Part shown: piece by piece, positions 48,875-58,419 of the stretch
Layout: each line of letters starts with the position of its first letter
Position numbering within the stretch: the stretch's first letter is position 1
The notes under the pieces: generated by a model
What the model was told of the DNA's origin: nothing
Databases searched by the model: none
Seen by the model: the letters and a program-made list of their open reading frames with translations, nothing else
Position numbers and translations under genes: made by a program
Assembly: GCF_000242895.2 (NCBI RefSeq)
Contig: NC_021171.1
Span: 124,001-188,000 of the forward strand
DNA length: 64,000 bases
Source of the DNA: Bacillus sp. 1NLA3E
Lineage (GTDB): Bacteria; Bacillota; Bacilli; Bacillales; Cytobacillaceae
Direction of reading: 5' to 3'

Positions 48875-48875
48875 G

Positions 48876-48905
48876 ACAGTCACTCAAAATGGGTGACTGT
48901 TTCTA
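48876..48905 (+). terminator. Terminator after rsiW
   Basis: GACAGTCACTC and GGGTGACTGTT form a stem with loop AAAAT; a short T run follows. The remaining gap to cdaA (48906-49176) contains an extended -10 promoter. Confidence 0.75.
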
Positions 48906-49000
48906 AATTAGATTTGGTTTGAAAGTCATATGTTCCCTTTTGTAACCTCAGGGGGAAAATCCTCAATAATGACAAAGAATCATAAAAGTTTAGGGAGGTA

Positions 49001-49009
49001 TGGTATAAT
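49001..49009 (+). promoter_or_regulatory. Extended -10 promoter candidate for cdaA
   Basis: TGGTATAAT provides an extended -10 (TGN-TATAAT) with no good -35 box at 17-18 bases. It lies 168 bases before cdaA. Nothing else in the 48906-49176 gap was recognised. Confidence 0.5.
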
Positions 49010-49176
49010 AAAAAAGTTACATATGGCTATAATCAATTTAACATATTAGTTTTTTAAATATCAGTAACTAATTTAGAGCTAATCCATCTCATAGTGTGAA
49101 GATTTTCTTAGGTGGATATGGATCTTTGTTGATCGAGGGCGTTTTCGCTTTCCACTATAATGTTGGGGGAAATACA

Positions 49177-50004
49177 ATGTCGTTAGCAAATTTTAGTATA
49201 TGGGGTTCTTTAGCCGATATCGTCGACATTCTCCTTGTTTGGTACGTTATATATAAGCTAATCAATATAATCAAAGGAACAAAAGCTGTCCAATTGTTGA
49301 AAGGTATTTTTGTCATCCTACTTGTGAAGTTTATCAGTGACAATATGGGTTTTAACACATTAAGCTGGATAATGGAACAAGCACTAACCTGGGGATTCCT
49401 TGCTATTATTATTATTTTTCAGCCGGAGCTTCGCCGAGCGCTTGAACAACTAGGTAGGGGTAGGTTTTTCTCAAGAAGCGGTACTCCAGAGGAAGAGGAC
49501 CAGGACAAAATTATCGAAGCGATTGTAAAAGCGACGGATTATATGGCTAAACGTAGAATTGGTGCACTTATTTCCATTGAAAGAGAAACGGGGATGAGTG
49601 ACTACATCGAAACGGGAATTGAATTAAATTCGAAGATATCATCAGAGTTGCTCATTAATATTTTTATTCCAAATACCCCGCTTCATGATGGGGCAGTGAT
49701 TGTTCAAAGAAATCTTGTAGCTGCAGCAGCATGCTATTTACCATTATCAGAAAGTCCATTTATTTCAAAAGAATTAGGAACTCGTCATCGGGCTGCACTT
49801 GGGATAAGTGAAGTAACAGATAGTATTACTGTCATAGTGTCTGAAGAAACAGGAAATATATCGTTAACCAAAAATGGCGAATTACATCGTGATTTGACTT
49901 TGGAAGCTTTTAAAATGTTATTAGAGAATGAATTGGTTAGTAGGTTTAAATTAAAACCAACTTCTTCCGCTCGTTGGAACTGGAGGGGAAAAAGAAATGG
50001 ATAA
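49177..50004 (+). CDS. cdaA: Diadenylate cyclase CdaA
   Basis: CdaA makes cyclic di-AMP from two ATP at the cytoplasmic membrane, controlling potassium and cell-wall homeostasis. It is 275 residues from ATG 49177, after TTGGGGGAAATACA. Three N-terminal membrane segments precede the DAC domain, with the DGA motif (Asp171-Gly172-Ala173 in PNTPLHDGAVIVQ) and the GTRHRAALG motif (201-209). It overlaps cdaR by eight bases in the conserved cdaA-cdaR-glmM operon. Confidence 0.97.
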   Translation: MSLANFSIWGSLADIVDILLVWYVIYKLINIIKGTKAVQLLKGIFVILLVKFISDNMGFNTLSWIMEQALTWGFLAIIIIFQPELRRALEQLGRGRFFSRSGTPEEEDQDKIIEAIVKATDYMAKRRIGALISIERETGMSDYIETGIELNSKISSELLINIFIPNTPLHDGAVIVQRNLVAAAACYLPLSESPFISKELGTRHRAALGISEVTDSITVIVSEETGNISLTKNGELHRDLTLEAFKMLLENELVSRFKLKPTSSARWNWRGKRNG

Positions 50005-51229
50005 ACTAATGGATAATCCATGGTTTTTGAAAGGTGTAGCTTTAGTACTAGCTTTTCTCCTTTTTTCATCCGTACCAGATGGAGGAGGAAATAAAGCAAC
50101 AGATGAGAACGTTCCAGCTAGTCAAAAGGTGGAAACCATTGAAGATGTGCCAGTAAAAAGTTACTTCGATACAGAGAATTTTGTGGTTTCGGGTGTTCCT
50201 AATACGGTGAAACTCACTATTCAAGGGCCAAAAAGTATTGTACAGACAGCTAAGTCGATAAAGGATTTTGAAGTGTATGTCGATTTAACGGATGCTAAAA
50301 TTGGAAAACAAAAGGTAAAAATAAAAGTAAAGAATATATCAGATAAACTGAAGGTGACGGTTAATCCGGCAACCGCTAATGTATCTGTCCAAGAAAAAGT
50401 AACAAAGGAATTTAAAGTAGAAGCAGAATATAATCGTAACTTACTAGATGAGGGTTATATAGCTGATCCTCCTGTAGTTCAACCAAATAAGGTCAAGATA
50501 ACTGGTGCAAAAGGTGATATTGAGAAAATCAATTATGTAAAGGCAACAGTTGATGTAAAGGGACCAATACAAGAAACGATTGTAAAACAAGCACAGGTAT
50601 TAGTACTTGATCAGCAATTGAATAAACTGAATGTTACCATTGAACCAGCAACAGTTAAGGTCACGATCCCAGTTAAAAATTCAAATAAGTCTGTTCCGAT
50701 TCATGTTATTCAAACAGGAACAGCTCAAAATGGTATTTCAATTGATGATATCACCCTGGATATTAAGGAAGCAAAAATAACTGGTAAAGATGATGTGGTC
50801 AAAGCAACAGAGAGTGTACGAGTAGAGGTAGATATCAGTAAGATAACTGAAGATACAGTGATAACTGTACCAGTCATCGTACCAGATGGTGTCACAAAAG
50901 TAACACCAGAAGTCGTAAAGGCGACCATTAAGGTGAAAAAAGAAGAACAAAAAACAATCTCTAATGTCTCGATTAAACCTGAGGGGTTAGGGGCATTATA
51001 CGACTTAATTTTTAAGAATCCATCGAGCGGTAAAATATACCTTTCGGTTTCGGGACCAAGTGAAGTGGTAGGGCCATTAACAGCCTCTGATTTTGAAGTT
51101 TCGGTAAATATCACCAATTTAACTGAAGGAGACCATGAAGTTCCAATTTCTACAAATGGTCCCAACAACGTTACAGTCAAATTGGAGAGGGAAACTGCAA
51201 CAGTATCGATTGTCAAAAAAGAAGTTTAA
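49997..51229 (+). CDS. cdaR: CdaA regulator CdaR (YbbR repeats)
   Basis: CdaR, 410 residues, is an extracytoplasmic regulator that binds CdaA. One N-terminal membrane helix (FLKGVALVLAFLLFSSV) is followed by about four YbbR-type beta domains, each with the GPKS/VxVxVD-like pattern (e.g. LTIQGPKSIVQTAKSIKDF; LSVSGPSEVVGPLTASDFEV). It is shorter than the ~480-residue B. subtilis protein as I remember it. ATG lies within the end of cdaA. Confidence 0.94.
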   Translation: MDKLMDNPWFLKGVALVLAFLLFSSVPDGGGNKATDENVPASQKVETIEDVPVKSYFDTENFVVSGVPNTVKLTIQGPKSIVQTAKSIKDFEVYVDLTDAKIGKQKVKIKVKNISDKLKVTVNPATANVSVQEKVTKEFKVEAEYNRNLLDEGYIADPPVVQPNKVKITGAKGDIEKINYVKATVDVKGPIQETIVKQAQVLVLDQQLNKLNVTIEPATVKVTIPVKNSNKSVPIHVIQTGTAQNGISIDDITLDIKEAKITGKDDVVKATESVRVEVDISKITEDTVITVPVIVPDGVTKVTPEVVKATIKVKKEEQKTISNVSIKPEGLGALYDLIFKNPSSGKIYLSVSGPSEVVGPLTASDFEVSVNITNLTEGDHEVPISTNGPNNVTVKLERETATVSIVKKEV

Positions 51230-51262
51230 AACCTAGGAATTGATGAAGGAGAGATAGTCATA

Positions 51263-52615
51263 ATGGGAAAATATTTCGGTACCGATGGTGTTCGCGGGAT
51301 TGCAAATAGCGAATTAACACCGGAACTAGCATTTAGATTAGGCCGATTTGGAGGATATGTGTTAACAAAGGATAAAGACCGTCCAAAGGTTTTAATCGGA
51401 AGGGACACACGAATTTCAGGCCATATGCTTGAGGGGGCACTTGTTGCCGGGTTGTTGTCCATAGGTGCGGAAGTGATGAGATTAGGCGTTATTTCGACTC
51501 CAGGAGTATCATATTTAACAAAAGCACTTGGTGCACAGGCAGGAGTTATGATTTCTGCTTCACATAATCCGGTTGCCGATAATGGAATTAAATTTTTCGG
51601 TCCTGACGGCTTTAAGCTATCAGATGATCAGGAATTAGAAATAGAGCAGTTATTAGATTTGGAAGCTGACGAACTCCCACGACCAGTTGGAGCAAAACTT
51701 GGACAAGTTAATGATTATTTTGAAGGCGGACAAAAATATCTGCAGTACTTAAAACAAACGGTGGATGAGGATTTCTCAGGAATTCATGTTGCTCTAGACT
51801 GCGCACATGGAGCCACTTCATCATTGGCAACTTACTTATTTGCCGATTTGGATGCGAACATTTCCACGATGGGAGCCTCTCCGAATGGCTTGAATATTAA
51901 CGAGGGTGTTGGCTCAACCCACCCTGAAAGCTTAGCCGCTTTTCTTAAAGAAAAAGGTGCTGATATAGGTCTTGCTTTTGATGGTGATGGGGATCGTTTA
52001 ATAGCCATAGACGAAAATGGTGAGATAGTCGACGGCGATCAAATCATGTATATTTGCGGAAAATATCTTAAAGAGCAAGGTAGATTAAAGCATGGCACCG
52101 TTGTGTCGACGGTAATGAGTAATCTTGGTTTTTATAGGGCATTGGAAGCACATAATATTCAAAGCGTTCAAACAGCCGTTGGCGATCGTTATGTTGTAGA
52201 GGAAATGAGAAAGAATGGATATAATCTCGGTGGGGAGCAGTCAGGGCATATTATTTTCCTTGATTATAATACAACAGGGGATGGACTTCTAACAGGGTTG
52301 CAGCTTGTAAACATCATGAAAGTTACAGAAAAACCATTGTCAGAGCTTGCAGCAGAAATGAAAAAGTTCCCGCAAGCATTGGTCAATATTAAAGTAACTG
52401 ATAAATATCATGTAACAGATAATGAAAAAGTGAAGCAAGTTATTGATGTTGTGGAGGCAGAAATGAACGGGAATGGTCGTGTCCTTGTTCGTCCGTCCGG
52501 AACAGAACCTTTAGTTCGGGTCATGGTTGAGGCACCGACTGAAGAAAGCTGCCAAGCCTTTGCTAAAGCAATCGCTGAAGTTGTCAAAGACGAAATGGGT
52601 TTAACTGAAGAATAA
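51263..52615 (+). CDS. glmM: Phosphoglucosamine mutase
   Basis: GlmM converts glucosamine-6-phosphate to glucosamine-1-phosphate for peptidoglycan precursors; in this family it also interacts with CdaA. It is 450 residues. The phosphoserine loop MISASHNP has Ser100, the Mg2+ site DGDGDR is intact, and [14 protein letters not shown] is the phosphate-binding C-terminal loop. ATG follows GAAGGAGAGATAGTCATA. A terminator follows. Confidence 0.98.
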   Translation: MGKYFGTDGVRGIANSELTPELAFRLGRFGGYVLTKDKDRPKVLIGRDTRISGHMLEGALVAGLLSIGAEVMRLGVISTPGVSYLTKALGAQAGVMISASHNPVADNGIKFFGPDGFKLSDDQELEIEQLLDLEADELPRPVGAKLGQVNDYFEGGQKYLQYLKQTVDEDFSGIHVALDCAHGATSSLATYLFADLDANISTMGASPNGLNINEGVGSTHPESLAAFLKEKGADIGLAFDGDGDRLIAIDENGEIVDGDQIMYICGKYLKEQGRLKHGTVVSTVMSNLGFYRALEAHNIQSVQTAVGDRYVVEEMRKNGYNLGGEQSGHIIFLDYNTTGDGLLTGLQLVNIMKVTEKPLSELAAEMKKFPQALVNIKVTDKYHVTDNEKVKQVIDVVEAEMNGNGRVLVRPSGTEPLVRVMVEAPTEESCQAFAKAIAEVVKDEMGLTEE

Positions 52616-52617
52616 GT

Positions 52618-52663
52618 GGGATATGCATAAGGGAACCATTGGTTCTCCTTATGCATATTTTTT
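52618..52663 (+). terminator. Terminator after glmM
   Basis: ATATGCATAAGG(GA)ACC and GGT(TCT)CCTTATGCATAT form a long stem, with a TTTTTTA tail. It separates cdaA-cdaR-glmM from the separately controlled glmS. Confidence 0.85.
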
Positions 52664-52741
52664 ATTAGGGGATAAATGTTGAACTGCAGGGAACCTAGGT
52701 GATTGAATTGAGATTTTCCAATTTTTTGGATTGTTCAACAA

Positions 52742-52770
52742 TTGACTAATAGGGAAAACTGTTATATGAT
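52742..52770 (+). promoter_or_regulatory. sigma-A promoter of glmS
   Basis: TTGACT (52742-52747), 17 bases and TATGAT (52765-52770). It lies ~55 bases before the ribozyme cleavage site, so the transcript contains the whole ribozyme. Confidence 0.8.
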
Positions 52771-52830
52771 TATCCTGCATTTCTATGCTTTTTTAAGGAG
52801 GATAGTAGGTTAAAAATACGAATATAAGAA

Positions 52831-53080
52831 GCGCCTGAACTAATCAGAGTAGATTAGTTGACGAGGAGGAGGTTTATCGAACATTCGGCGGATGCCTCCC
52901 GGTTGATGACGCACAACCGAAATTCCTTTTTTCCAAAACACCGGGGTAACCTGATGGACAAAAGAAAGGAACATGCGCGAGAAGGTTAGGGGAAAACCTA
53001 GCTGACATAAAAATAAAACACAGAGATAAGGGGGCGAGTCCCGCCCCCAAAGGCAACTTGCCCCCTTGTCTAACAAGGAG
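52831..53080 (+). ncRNA. glmS self-cleaving ribozyme
   Basis: A catalytic riboswitch that cleaves the glmS transcript when glucosamine-6-phosphate is bound. The cleavage site is A|GCGCC, with G+1 at 52831. The core follows: GAGGAGGTTTATCGA (from ~52865), TTCGGCGGATGCCTCCCGG, a variable stem, GGTAACCTGATGGACAA-type P3 region and a GC-rich 3' stem (GGGGGCGAG...CGCCCCC). The element ends ~10 bases before the glmS RBS. Confidence 0.93.
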
Positions 53081-53090
53081 GAACACACGA

Positions 53091-54893
53091 ATGTGCGGTA
53101 TTGTTGGATATATAGGAAGTCAAGATTCAAAGGAAATTCTATTAAAGGGCTTAGAAAAGCTGGAGTATAGAGGATATGACTCAGCTGGAATCGCTGTTAT
53201 GACAGGCGCTGGTGTTCAAGTATTTAAAGAAAAAGGACGCATTGCTGACTTGAGAGAGGTTGTTGACACAACCGTTGCTACCAACACAGGAATTGGTCAT
53301 ACTCGTTGGGCTACCCACGGCGTGCCTAGCAAAGTCAATGCTCACCCACACCAAAGTAATTCTAGCCGTTTCACCCTTGTTCATAATGGAGTTATTGAGA
53401 ATTATGATCTTCTAAAGCGCGAGTATTTACAGGATACTACTTTGAAAAGTGACACGGATACAGAAGTCATTGTGCAACTTATTGAACTATTTGTTGGTCA
53501 AGGCTTAACTGTTGAAGAAGCGTTACGTAAAACGCTAACACTATTAAAGGGATCTTATGCACTTGCTCTTTTAGACAATCAAAACGAAGCAACTATTTTT
53601 GTTGCAAAAAATAAGAGTCCGCTTTTAGTTGGATTAGGTGAAGATTTCAATGTGGTTGCCAGTGATGCAATGGCAATGCTTCAAGTAACGAATCAGTACG
53701 TTGAATTAATGGATAAAGAAATGGTTATTGTTACGAAAGACGGAGTAACCATTCAAAACCTAAACGGTGACGTAATGACCCGTAAACCGTATACTGCTGA
53801 ACTTGATGCCAGTGATATTGAAAAGGGAACCTACCCCCACTATATGCTTAAGGAAATTGATGAACAGCCACTTGTTATGCGTAAAATTATTCAAACGTAT
53901 CAGAATGAACAAGGCTTATTAACGATTGACCAGGATATTATTGATGCGGTTGCAGCTGCTGACAGAATCTACATTATTGCGGCTGGAACTTCGTATAATG
54001 CAGGTTTGGTTGGTAAGCAGCTAATCGAAAAAATGGCCAAAATCCCTGTTGAGGTTCATATTGCTAGTGAATTTGGTTATAATATCCCACTTCTTTCTGA
54101 GAAGCCGCTATTTATTTTCATTTCCCAAAGTGGTGAAACAGCAGATAGTCGTTCCGTTCTAGTTCAAATAAAAGAATTAGGCCATAAAGCCTTAACCGTT
54201 ACCAATGTCCAAGGATCCACTCTTTCAAGGGAAGCGGATTATACTTTGTTGCTTCATGCTGGTCCTGAAATTGCGGTTGCCTCAACGAAGGCTTACACAG
54301 CGCAAATTGCTGTATTAGCCATTCTTTCTGAAGTAGTTGGTCGTTATCGAGGATTGGAGCTTGATATTGATTTAGTTCATGAGCTTGGAATCATTGCCAA
54401 TGTAATGGAAGGGTTAGTTGATTCTAAAGATGTATTTGAAGCAATGGCTTGGGAATACATGACGACAACACGTAACGCTTTCTTCATTGGTCGTGGCGCT
54501 GACTACTATGTTTGTCTAGAGGGTTCATTGAAGCTTAAAGAAATTTCCTACATCCAAGCGGAAGGTTTTGCTGGTGGTGAATTAAAGCATGGTACGATTG
54601 CATTAATCGAAGAAGGCACACCGGTTATAGCCTTAGTAACTCAAGATCTAGTTAGTTTGAATATCCGCGGCAACGTCAAAGAGGTCGCTGCTCGTGGTGC
54701 CAATACATGTATCATTTCCATGAAGGGGCTAGAAACAGACGGAGATCGTTTCATACTTCCTGAAGTGAATGAACTATTAACACCTCTTATCTCTGTAGTA
54801 CCATTGCAATTGCTTGCTTACTATGCTGCACTTCACCGTGAATGTGACGTCGACAAGCCAAGAAACCTGGCAAAGAGCGTAACCGTTGAATAA
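53091..54893 (+). CDS. glmS: Glutamine-fructose-6-phosphate aminotransferase (isomerising)
   Basis: GlmS makes glucosamine-6-phosphate, entry point to amino-sugar synthesis. It is 600 residues from ATG 53091 ([12 protein letters not shown]), with Cys1 (after Met removal) as the glutaminase nucleophile; upstream in-frame codons lie in the ribozyme leader. Two SIS domains follow ([27 protein letters not shown]) and the C-terminal [27 protein letters not shown]. Control is by the ribozyme upstream. Confidence 0.98.
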   Translation: MCGIVGYIGSQDSKEILLKGLEKLEYRGYDSAGIAVMTGAGVQVFKEKGRIADLREVVDTTVATNTGIGHTRWATHGVPSKVNAHPHQSNSSRFTLVHNGVIENYDLLKREYLQDTTLKSDTDTEVIVQLIELFVGQGLTVEEALRKTLTLLKGSYALALLDNQNEATIFVAKNKSPLLVGLGEDFNVVASDAMAMLQVTNQYVELMDKEMVIVTKDGVTIQNLNGDVMTRKPYTAELDASDIEKGTYPHYMLKEIDEQPLVMRKIIQTYQNEQGLLTIDQDIIDAVAAADRIYIIAAGTSYNAGLVGKQLIEKMAKIPVEVHIASEFGYNIPLLSEKPLFIFISQSGETADSRSVLVQIKELGHKALTVTNVQGSTLSREADYTLLLHAGPEIAVASTKAYTAQIAVLAILSEVVGRYRGLELDIDLVHELGIIANVMEGLVDSKDVFEAMAWEYMTTTRNAFFIGRGADYYVCLEGSLKLKEISYIQAEGFAGGELKHGTIALIEEGTPVIALVTQDLVSLNIRGNVKEVAARGANTCIISMKGLETDGDRFILPEVNELLTPLISVVPLQLLAYYAALHRECDVDKPRNLAKSVTVE

Positions 54894-55021
54894 GGGTAAG
54901 TGAAATTAGTTTTTATTGTTGAATGACAAGAATGATTGGAAATAACAATAAAGTCAGGAACCTACATTTTATTGTTTAACAATTTTTTTAGATTTGCTTA
55001 ATTAAATAAGAATTTACAACA

Positions 55022-55066
55022 TCAAAAGAACCCTATCTAAGATTGAATTGATAGGGTTCTTTTGAA
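55022..55066 (+). terminator. Terminator after glmS
   Basis: TCAAAAGAACCCTATC (55022-55037) and GATAGGGTTCTTTTGA (55050-55065) form a perfect 16-bp stem. It is symmetric and lies 128 bases after glmS; the gap 54894-55021 shows nothing else. Immediately downstream an 18-codon ORF (55082-55138) with a strong RBS occurs. Confidence 0.85.
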
Positions 55067-55081
55067 TTCGGAGGAGAAGAA

Positions 55082-55138
55082 ATGTTTATCGAATATGACT
55101 ACAATATCCCTTTAGTAATATTAAAACAGAAATTATAG
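55082..55138 (+). pseudogene. Mini-ORF with strong RBS, possible gene remnant
   Basis: ATG 55082 (MFIEYDYNIPLVILKQKL, 18 codons, TAG stop) follows GGAGGAGAAGAA, a near-ideal RBS. The length is too short for a usual protein, and it may be the start of a lost gene or a small peptide. I cannot assign it. The rest of the gap to 55274 shows nothing recognisable. Confidence 0.25.
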
Positions 55139-55274
55139 TAATAAAATATAGTTTATTGACATAAAAGAAGCTACGTTTTATTATTATCTCATCCTTGAGA
55201 TATTTTATTTGAAGATATTTTTAATGGTGCTTTCGGAAAATAATAGTAAGGATAGAAAGAGATGTGTATAAAAA

Positions 55275-55892
55275 ATGGAGTTTATTGAATTAGCTAAAGC
55301 AAGACGGTCGGCCACAAACTTCCAAACAAATATTAAAATTACAGTAAATGAATTAAGAGATATTTTTGAGGCCGTTAAGAACCATCCCTCCAGTTACAAT
55401 CTTCAAACAACGCATTATTATGTCGTCACATCAGAGGAAAAGAAAGCAAAGGTTAAAGAAGCATCATTTGGACAGCACAAAACCTATAGTGCTTCTGCCA
55501 CGATAATAGTGTGTGGAAATAAAGAAGGGTACAAAGAAGCTCCTCACTTGTACGAAGGAATGAAAATATTGGGAATTATTGACGAATGTGAATATAATCG
55601 AACCATTGAATTAATTAATAACCTTTTTGAAAATAATCCTAAATTTGTTGAAGAAGATAACATCCGAAATGCTTGCTTATCTGCCATGCTCTTTATGTTA
55701 TCTGCAAAGGATAAAGGGTGGGATACATGTCCAATGCATGTGCAAAATGCCGAGGAAATTAAAAAAATCTATGGTATTCCAGAACATCATCAACCAATCT
55801 TAATGATTCCGATAGGGAAAATGACCACACATAATATTCGTCCACGGGGATATCGAAAGCCTGTTGGAGAGTTTGTACATTTTATTGACTAA
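55275..55892 (+). CDS. Nitroreductase family protein
   Basis: A 205-residue FMN-dependent NAD(P)H oxidoreductase of the nitroreductase family. The N-terminus MEFIELAKARRSATNF carries the Arg-Arg-Ser FMN-phosphate contact, SSYNLQTTHYYVV is the usual second FMN segment, and RPRGYRKPVGEFV ends the domain. Closest recalled relatives are YodC/MhqN/YfkO-type reductases of quinones or nitro compounds. RBS is weak (AAAGAGATG). Substrate unknown. Confidence 0.87.
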   Translation: MEFIELAKARRSATNFQTNIKITVNELRDIFEAVKNHPSSYNLQTTHYYVVTSEEKKAKVKEASFGQHKTYSASATIIVCGNKEGYKEAPHLYEGMKILGIIDECEYNRTIELINNLFENNPKFVEEDNIRNACLSAMLFMLSAKDKGWDTCPMHVQNAEEIKKIYGIPEHHQPILMIPIGKMTTHNIRPRGYRKPVGEFVHFID

Positions 55893-55911
55893 TATTACAT
55901 AGTTTAATTTA

Positions 55912-56058
55912 CAAGAATGATGTTACGTTTACTATTGACGGGAAGCGGTTAGAAGAGAAGAAAAAAGATACTTCATACATTTATTCAATCAGGCTTTTTT
56001 TATCGAAAATATATATATTGCCTAGTAATGATCAAAAGTATTTGAACCCTTAGAAGGG
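55912..56058 (+). other. Possible decayed coding stretch in intergenic region
   Basis: In one frame the sequence reads KNDVTFTIDGKRLEEKKKDT and stays open for about 45 codons, with a plausible protein-like composition but no start, RBS or recognised family. It may be a gene relic or chance. The rest of the 373-base gap (55893-56265) shows no clear signal. Confidence 0.2.
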
Positions 56059-56265
56059 ATGACTAACATCATTTATGATATATTATTTTTCCCAATTTAA
56101 GTGTGGTTTGGGTCAAAAAATCATACATTGATAATTTTGGGTCACCTGTCCATACTTTTGCCAGTGTTAATTTTACTTTGTTTACGATAAGAGGGTTTGT
56201 GTATTAAAACTATTAGATAAGTTAAAAGGTAAGCAAGATATAACCGAATCTTAAAGGTTGATACT

Positions 56266-56779
56266 ATGAAGAAAACGTATAAGTTAGAAGCAATTCTCTG
56301 GAGTGTTGCTTTTCCAGGATTTGGTCAACTCTTAAATGGCCACTTTGTTTATCATTTTAGAATTTACTATTAATGTTAGAAGTTTTTTTACCAGGGTATC
56401 ACGTTTAGTTTTCTTGGGAAAATCAAAAGAAGCTGTAGTAGTGGTGGATCACCAATGGCCTATGTTTTATCCCTGTGTTTATATGTTTGCAATATACGAT
56501 GCTTATAAATATGCGGATGGGGAGAATCCTCGTTTTTCGTTTGTCCCATTTGCCTTTACAGCAGATTTTGTCACAATAGGACTTATTTACTCACCTAATA
56601 TAATTTTAGGAATATCATTTAGTCCTATTTGGATTCAAATGTTGTCTTTAATTCCTGTGTTAGGAATTGAATTTATTATTCGTCATATTATAATCAAAAT
56701 TACTTCTAGACCCAATTCTGTGGAAGACAAAGAGTCCCCGTCTTCCATGAAGGGGAGGACTCTTTTACTTTTATTTTAA
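56266..56779 (+). pseudogene. Frameshifted small membrane protein
   Basis: Reading from ATG 56266 gives MKKTYKLEAILWSVAFPGFG then QLLNGHF before stopping at 56371-56373. A second frame from about 56336 gives TLFIILEFTINVRSFF, MFYPCVYMFAIYDAYKYADG and further hydrophobic segments. The two halves resemble one Bacillus membrane protein of ~150 residues that I recall (N-terminal LPGFGQ, internal QWxMFYPCVYMFA). A small deletion near 56335 would explain the frame change. The end overlaps the convergent terminator and the neighbouring HD-GYP gene by nine bases. Function unknown; a sequencing error is the main alternative. Confidence 0.7.
56729..56767. terminator. Hairpin between convergent genes near 56.75 kb
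   Basis: AAAGAGTCC and GGACTCTTT (56757-56765) form a 9-bp stem with additional CCCC/GGGG pairing inside. It lies within the 3' end of the frameshifted gene and next to the HD-GYP gene stop. Confidence 0.7.
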
Positions 56780-57916
56780 AATAGTCTTTATTTTACTTAC
56801 TAAAACTTCATCTAATTCATTACGGTTAACCATTTCATCAATAATTGCCCAAACTTTTTCGATTGGCATTTGCTTTCTATAAGATCGTTCCTCGGTTAAT
56901 GCTTGATAGATATCACATATGGCCATTATCCTATCTAGTTCTCCTATTTGATTACCATATAAATGTAAAGGATAGCCATGTCCATTAAGCTTTTCATGAT
57001 GATTGGATGCAAACTCCGTAATTTCTTCAAATCCGTCAATTTGTTCTAATATCCATCTGGTGTAATATGCATGTTTATTAATTTCAAAACGTTCCTGCTC
57101 AGTTAGCTTGCCTTCTTTATCTAATATATCATTAGAAATGGCTAACTTACCTACATCATGCAATAAAGCTGCAACATACATTTTATTTTGAATTTCACAA
57201 TCATAACTTAACTTTTTCGTTATTTTGGTAACTAAATCAGAAATACCAACAGAATGACGATAGGTAAAAGGACTCCTTCTATCAATAATTTCAGAAAATG
57301 CGTGTGCAAACCTTTTTATACTTTCCATATCCAAATATTTCTCTTGTATTTCTATTCTTCTAGATAAGATCATATTAAAATCAGAATTGAAATAGTCTAA
57401 GAGGAGATATTCCTTCTTGATTAGTTTATGAAAAGTAGTCAATATTAATGGGTCAAAAAGAGTTTGAATATCATTCATCCAACCACTTATTTCGTTTAGC
57501 GTAGCTGAATTCAAGTTTTCTGGGAGTCTAAAGCTAGTATCAAACAAATCTGCAAAACATATAATTTGCGCAGGTAATGGAATTTCTTCTCCTTTCAATT
57601 GAAACGGTCCAGTGCCATTAAAATGCTCATGATGGTAAAAAACATATTCTGAGATTATTTTTTTTACTGGAAGATTTTTCATGATATCTCTGCCAACTAC
57701 ACAGTGATCTTCAATTGAAGTGGAATTACTTGCACCTATGTCATGCAATAAGGCAGCATAATAAATATCTTTTTGTTGTTCCTTTGGTAATTTTAATTCC
57801 TTAGTGATCATAAATGATGTGTAGGCAACATGTTTTGAGTGAGAGAAATAGTTTTTCTCAGCCACGTCCAAAGCATATGATAATCCTTCTATTAATGATC
57901 TTTCATTAATCTTCAT
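56771..57916 (-). CDS. Tandem HD-GYP-like domain protein
   Basis: A 381-residue cytosolic protein with two HD-type metal phosphohydrolase domains. Domain 1 (residues ~15-130) has HD at 58-59 and HHEHFNGTGPF (95-105), a degenerate GYP motif. Domain 2 (~205-375) has HDVGK (253-257), the HHEKLNGHGYP motif (306-316) and DIYQALTEERSYR, all intact. Such proteins in the family hydrolyse c-di-GMP or related nucleotides. No sensor or membrane domain is attached. ATG 57916 follows GAGGAGACAAAA. Target not known. Confidence 0.88.
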   Translation of the reverse strand: MKINERSLIEGLSYALDVAEKNYFSHSKHVAYTSFMITKELKLPKEQQKDIYYAALLHDIGASNSTSIEDHCVVGRDIMKNLPVKKIISEYVFYHHEHFNGTGPFQLKGEEIPLPAQIICFADLFDTSFRLPENLNSATLNEISGWMNDIQTLFDPLILTTFHKLIKKEYLLLDYFNSDFNMILSRRIEIQEKYLDMESIKRFAHAFSEIIDRRSPFTYRHSVGISDLVTKITKKLSYDCEIQNKMYVAALLHDVGKLAISNDILDKEGKLTEQERFEINKHAYYTRWILEQIDGFEEITEFASNHHEKLNGHGYPLHLYGNQIGELDRIMAICDIYQALTEERSYRKQMPIEKVWAIIDEMVNRNELDEVLVSKIKTILK

Positions 57917-58162
57917 TTTTGTCTCCTCGAAACTTTAAACTTCCGAATAATCTTGGTTTACAGTCTTCTTAGTAATTTATTGTGTTTGCATCATCAATAG
58001 TTGAGGATGCATTCATTATTGTTAATATTAATGTAATTCTATTTTAAGATAGTAAACCAGTTTGTGGAATGAACGAAACCATTTTGAACAAAAAGCGTTT
58101 ATATAATAAAGAGGCAAAAAAGGGATTTTGCTCAGAACTTGTATGCATTGATTAATTTGTAT

Positions 58163-58214
58163 AAAAAAGGCAGTCCAATTTGCTTTAATCAACAAAAAGG
58201 ACAGCCTTTTTTCT
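58163..58214. terminator. Bidirectional terminator after the CDGSH miniprotein
   Basis: AAAAAAGGCAGTCC and GGACAGCCTTTTTT pair over 14 positions with one mismatch. The A and T runs on both sides allow termination in either direction; it follows the minus-strand miniprotein gene. Confidence 0.75.
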
Positions 58215-58301
58215 TTATTTTTTGCAGTTATTATTTGCGTGAGAACCATCACAGTTTCCGTTAGGATTTTTGGTGTTTCCACAACCACATGCTTGTGCCA
58301 T
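58215..58301 (-). CDS. 28-residue CDGSH-motif miniprotein
   Basis: A short minus-strand ORF, ATG at 58301 to TAA at 58215, with an excellent RBS (AGGAGGAG, five bases before the ATG) and a terminator directly after. The peptide begins MAQACGCGNTK, continues NPNGNCDGSHA and ends NNNCKK. It contains C-x-C, Thr, Pro and CDGSH, i.e. the ligand set of the CDGSH [2Fe-2S] motif with one extra residue between Thr and CDGSH. Known CDGSH proteins are at least twice this length, so it may bind a metal or cluster only as an oligomer, or bind zinc. I know no assigned function. Confidence 0.72.
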   Translation of the reverse strand: MAQACGCGNTKNPNGNCDGSHANNNCKK

Positions 58302-58419
58302 TTTTTCTCCTCCTCACACTTTTAATTAATAAATCTCGAATTAATTATATGTTAAATTGAAATAATTTTTATGTTTTATTGTGACAAAAATTCAACAAAA
58401 TGTCAGGTTGTATTAAACG

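Noticed and set aside
58028-58288. 86-codon minus-strand ORF overlapping the CDGSH miniprotein
   Set aside because: It reads through the terminator in another frame, lacks an RBS, and the miniprotein frame has all the expected signals.
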